A DNA stretch of 7,231 nt from Chitinophagaceae bacterium (GTDB taxonomy: Bacteria > Bacteroidota > Bacteroidia > Chitinophagales > Chitinophagaceae). Below the pieces are notes generated by a model. The model was given only the letters and a program-made list of their open reading frames with translations, was not told the origin of the DNA and ran no database searches. Numbering within the stretch: the first letter of the stretch is position 1; each line of letters begins with the position of its first letter. Both the position numbers and the translations under genes were made by a program. The stretch spans positions 1 to 7,231 of the forward strand of contig JAHEZB010000091.1 in assembly GCA_023251285.1 (NCBI GenBank). The letters are read 5' to 3'. Shown one piece after another: positions 5,779 to 7,231 of this stretch.

Positions 5779-7231
5779 TTATTTAACAGGTGCTTCATTC
5801 GTATCTAAATGTATTGGTGATTCTACAACCGCTTCTTTTGGATTGTCTACAAAATCCAACGCCTTTTTATCTTCATACGGCCTTTTACCAATTAATGCTT
5901 CCACATCACTCTTGAACAATACTTCTCTTTTTAATAATTCCTGCGCTATAATTTCCACTTCTTTTCTCCTTTCATTCAATAGTGCTTTCGTTCTTTCAAA
6001 AGCAATTACTATTAATTTACGCACTTCCTCATCGATCATTTTTCCTGTCTCTTCGCTAAAAGGTTTCTGGAAAGCATTTTCCTGTGAAGGATCGTAATAG
6101 CTTACATTTCCTATCTTATCATTCATACCATATACGGTAACCATCGAATAAGCCATTTTCGTTACCTGCTGCAAATCGTTACTTGCTCCTGTTGATATTT
6201 TCCCAAAAAAGATCGTCTCAGAAGCACGTCCGCCAAGGGTCATGCATATTTGGTCGAGCAATTGGTCGGTATTATATAGATACTGTTCTTTTGGAGTGTA
6301 TTGTGCATAACCTAATGCTGCTGTACCTCTTGGAACAATCGTTACTTTTAATAACGGGTAAGCGTGTTCTAAAAACCATCCACAAATGGCATGACCGGCT
6401 TCATGATAGGCAATGATCTCTTTTTCTTCCGGTAGAATAATTTTATTCTTCTTTTCCAATCCGCCGATCACCCGATCAATTGCATCCTGGAAATCATTCA
6501 TATCAACTGCTTCTTTTCCATTGCGCGCAGCGATCAATGCTGCCTCATTACAAACGTTGGCAATATCAGCCCCTGCAAAACCGGGAGTTTGCTCGGCCAG
6601 CTTGTGTGTATCCAGCGTCTGTGAAACTTTAATAGGAATGAGGTGAACTTTAAATATTGCTTCACGACCAACCAGGTCAGGACGGTCGATGCTTATTTGC
6701 CTGTCAAACCTTCCAGGACGTAATAAAGCACTGTCCAAAACATCCGGTCTATTAGTGGCTGCAAGAATAATAATTCCCAAATCTGTTCCAAAACCATCCA
6801 TTTCTACCAGCAATTGATTGAGCGTATTTTCTCTTTCATCATTGCTCATCATCATATTTTTTCCTCTCGCACGGCCTATAGCATCAATTTCATCTATAAA
6901 AATAATACACGGCGCTTTTTCTCTTGCCTGTTTGAAAAGATCCCTCACACGGCTAGCACCAACTCCTACAAACATTTCTACGAAATCACTTCCACTAAGG
7001 CTGAAAAAAGGAACCTGTGCTTCACCAGCCACCGCTTTTGCCAACAACGTTTTACCGGTTCCCGGAGGGCCAACTAATAGCGCCCCTTTCGGAATTTTAC
7101 CACCAAGGTTGGTATATTTTTTAGGATTTTTTAGAAAATCGACAATTTCCATTACTTCCACTTTTGCTTCGTCCAGGCCGGCAACATCGCTAAAATTGAT
7201 ATTCACACGGGTACCTTTTTCGAAAAGTGTT
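5779..7231 (-). CDS. ftsH: ATP-dependent zinc metalloprotease FtsH (N-terminus outside window)
   Basis: FtsH is a membrane-bound hexameric AAA+ protease that pulls out and degrades misfolded membrane proteins and regulatory proteins. The frame stays open to the window edge: upstream of the GTG at 7206-7204 it reads TLFEKGTR, the usual lead-in to the [15 protein letters not shown] motif, so that GTG is an internal Val and not the start. The N-terminal membrane helices and periplasmic domain lie beyond the window. Counting from that Val as 1: Walker A GPPGTGKT (46-53), pore loop MFVGVGA (78-84), Walker B IIFIDE (101-106), second region of homology [19 protein letters not shown] (151-169, arginine fingers Arg163/Arg166), zinc site HEAGH (268-272) and likely third ligand Asp344 in STGASNDL. 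All key residues are present. The C-terminal tail (about 440-475) is acidic and variable, as usual. The stop is 5 bases before the LUD start, so the two form an operon. Confidence 0.97.
   Translation of the reverse strand, partial: TLFEKGTRVNINFSDVAGLDEAKVEVMEIVDFLKNPKKYTNLGGKIPKGALLVGPPGTGKTLLAKAVAGEAQVPFFSLSGSDFVEMFVGVGASRVRDLFKQAREKAPCIIFIDEIDAIGRARGKNMMMSNDERENTLNQLLVEMDGFGTDLGIIILAATNRPDVLDSALLRPGRFDRQISIDRPDLVGREAIFKVHLIPIKVSQTLDTHKLAEQTPGFAGADIANVCNEAALIAARNGKEAVDMNDFQDAIDRVIGGLEKKNKIILPEEKEIIAYHEAGHAICGWFLEHAYPLLKVTIVPRGTAALGYAQYTPKEQYLYNTDQLLDQICMTLGGRASETIFFGKISTGASNDLQQVTKMAYSMVTVYGMNDKIGNVSYYDPSQENAFQKPFSEETGKMIDEEVRKLIVIAFERTKALLNERRKEVEIIAQELLKREVLFKSDVEALIGKRPYEDKKALDFVDNPKEAVVESPIHLDTNEAPVK

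Noticed and set aside
7204..7206. GTG as the start codon of ftsH
   Set aside because: The upstream frame is open to the window edge and encodes the normal FtsH residues that precede the AAA domain; starting here would remove the membrane anchor.

Overview
The window looks like a chromosomal segment from a low-GC member of the Bacteroidota, probably Chitinophagaceae or a close relative. The evidence is an FtsH core of the Bacteroidota type (the [19 protein letters not shown] stretch), a PorT-like outer-membrane beta-barrel protein, signal peptides ending in the typical '-SxAQ', no Shine-Dalgarno-like sites before the starts, and a GH18 chitinase of the Bacteroidota kind. The taxonomic call is inference from family resemblance; no rRNA or other marker is present. 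I saw no tRNA, rRNA, CRISPR array, insertion sequence or integrase.

Layout: two sets of genes face each other. The left half (1-3138) is on the plus strand. It holds the 3' two thirds of anmK (anhydro-N-acetylmuramic acid kinase, cell-wall recycling), a small lipoprotein with an FxLYD-like domain, a secreted GH18 chitinase that is broken near its middle, and an outer-membrane beta-barrel protein. A clear intrinsic terminator follows at 3151-3177, and a second hairpin sits at 3236-3257. The right half (7231 down to 3260) is on the minus strand and reads ftsH (5' end outside the window), a LutC-like LUD-domain protein, a broken HicB-like small protein, an LpxH-type UDP-2,3-diacylglucosamine diphosphatase, and an exported beta-propeller-like protein of unknown function. 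The last two genes overlap by 4 bases.

Functional theme: most genes concern the envelope (peptidoglycan recycling, lipid A synthesis, an outer-membrane barrel, a lipoprotein, membrane-protein quality control by FtsH, chitin breakdown). Apart from the tight ftsH-LUD and lpxH-propeller pairs, nothing shows that they act as one system.

The two most useful observations concern damaged genes. First, 4879-5084 on the minus strand, which looks like an intergenic gap of about 300 bases, encodes a recognisable HicB-family-like protein split by one net missing base. Second, the chitinase lacks about 14 bases just after its catalytic motif, so it reads in two frames. I found no convincing undescribed multi-gene system; the remainder is ordinary housekeeping and envelope content.
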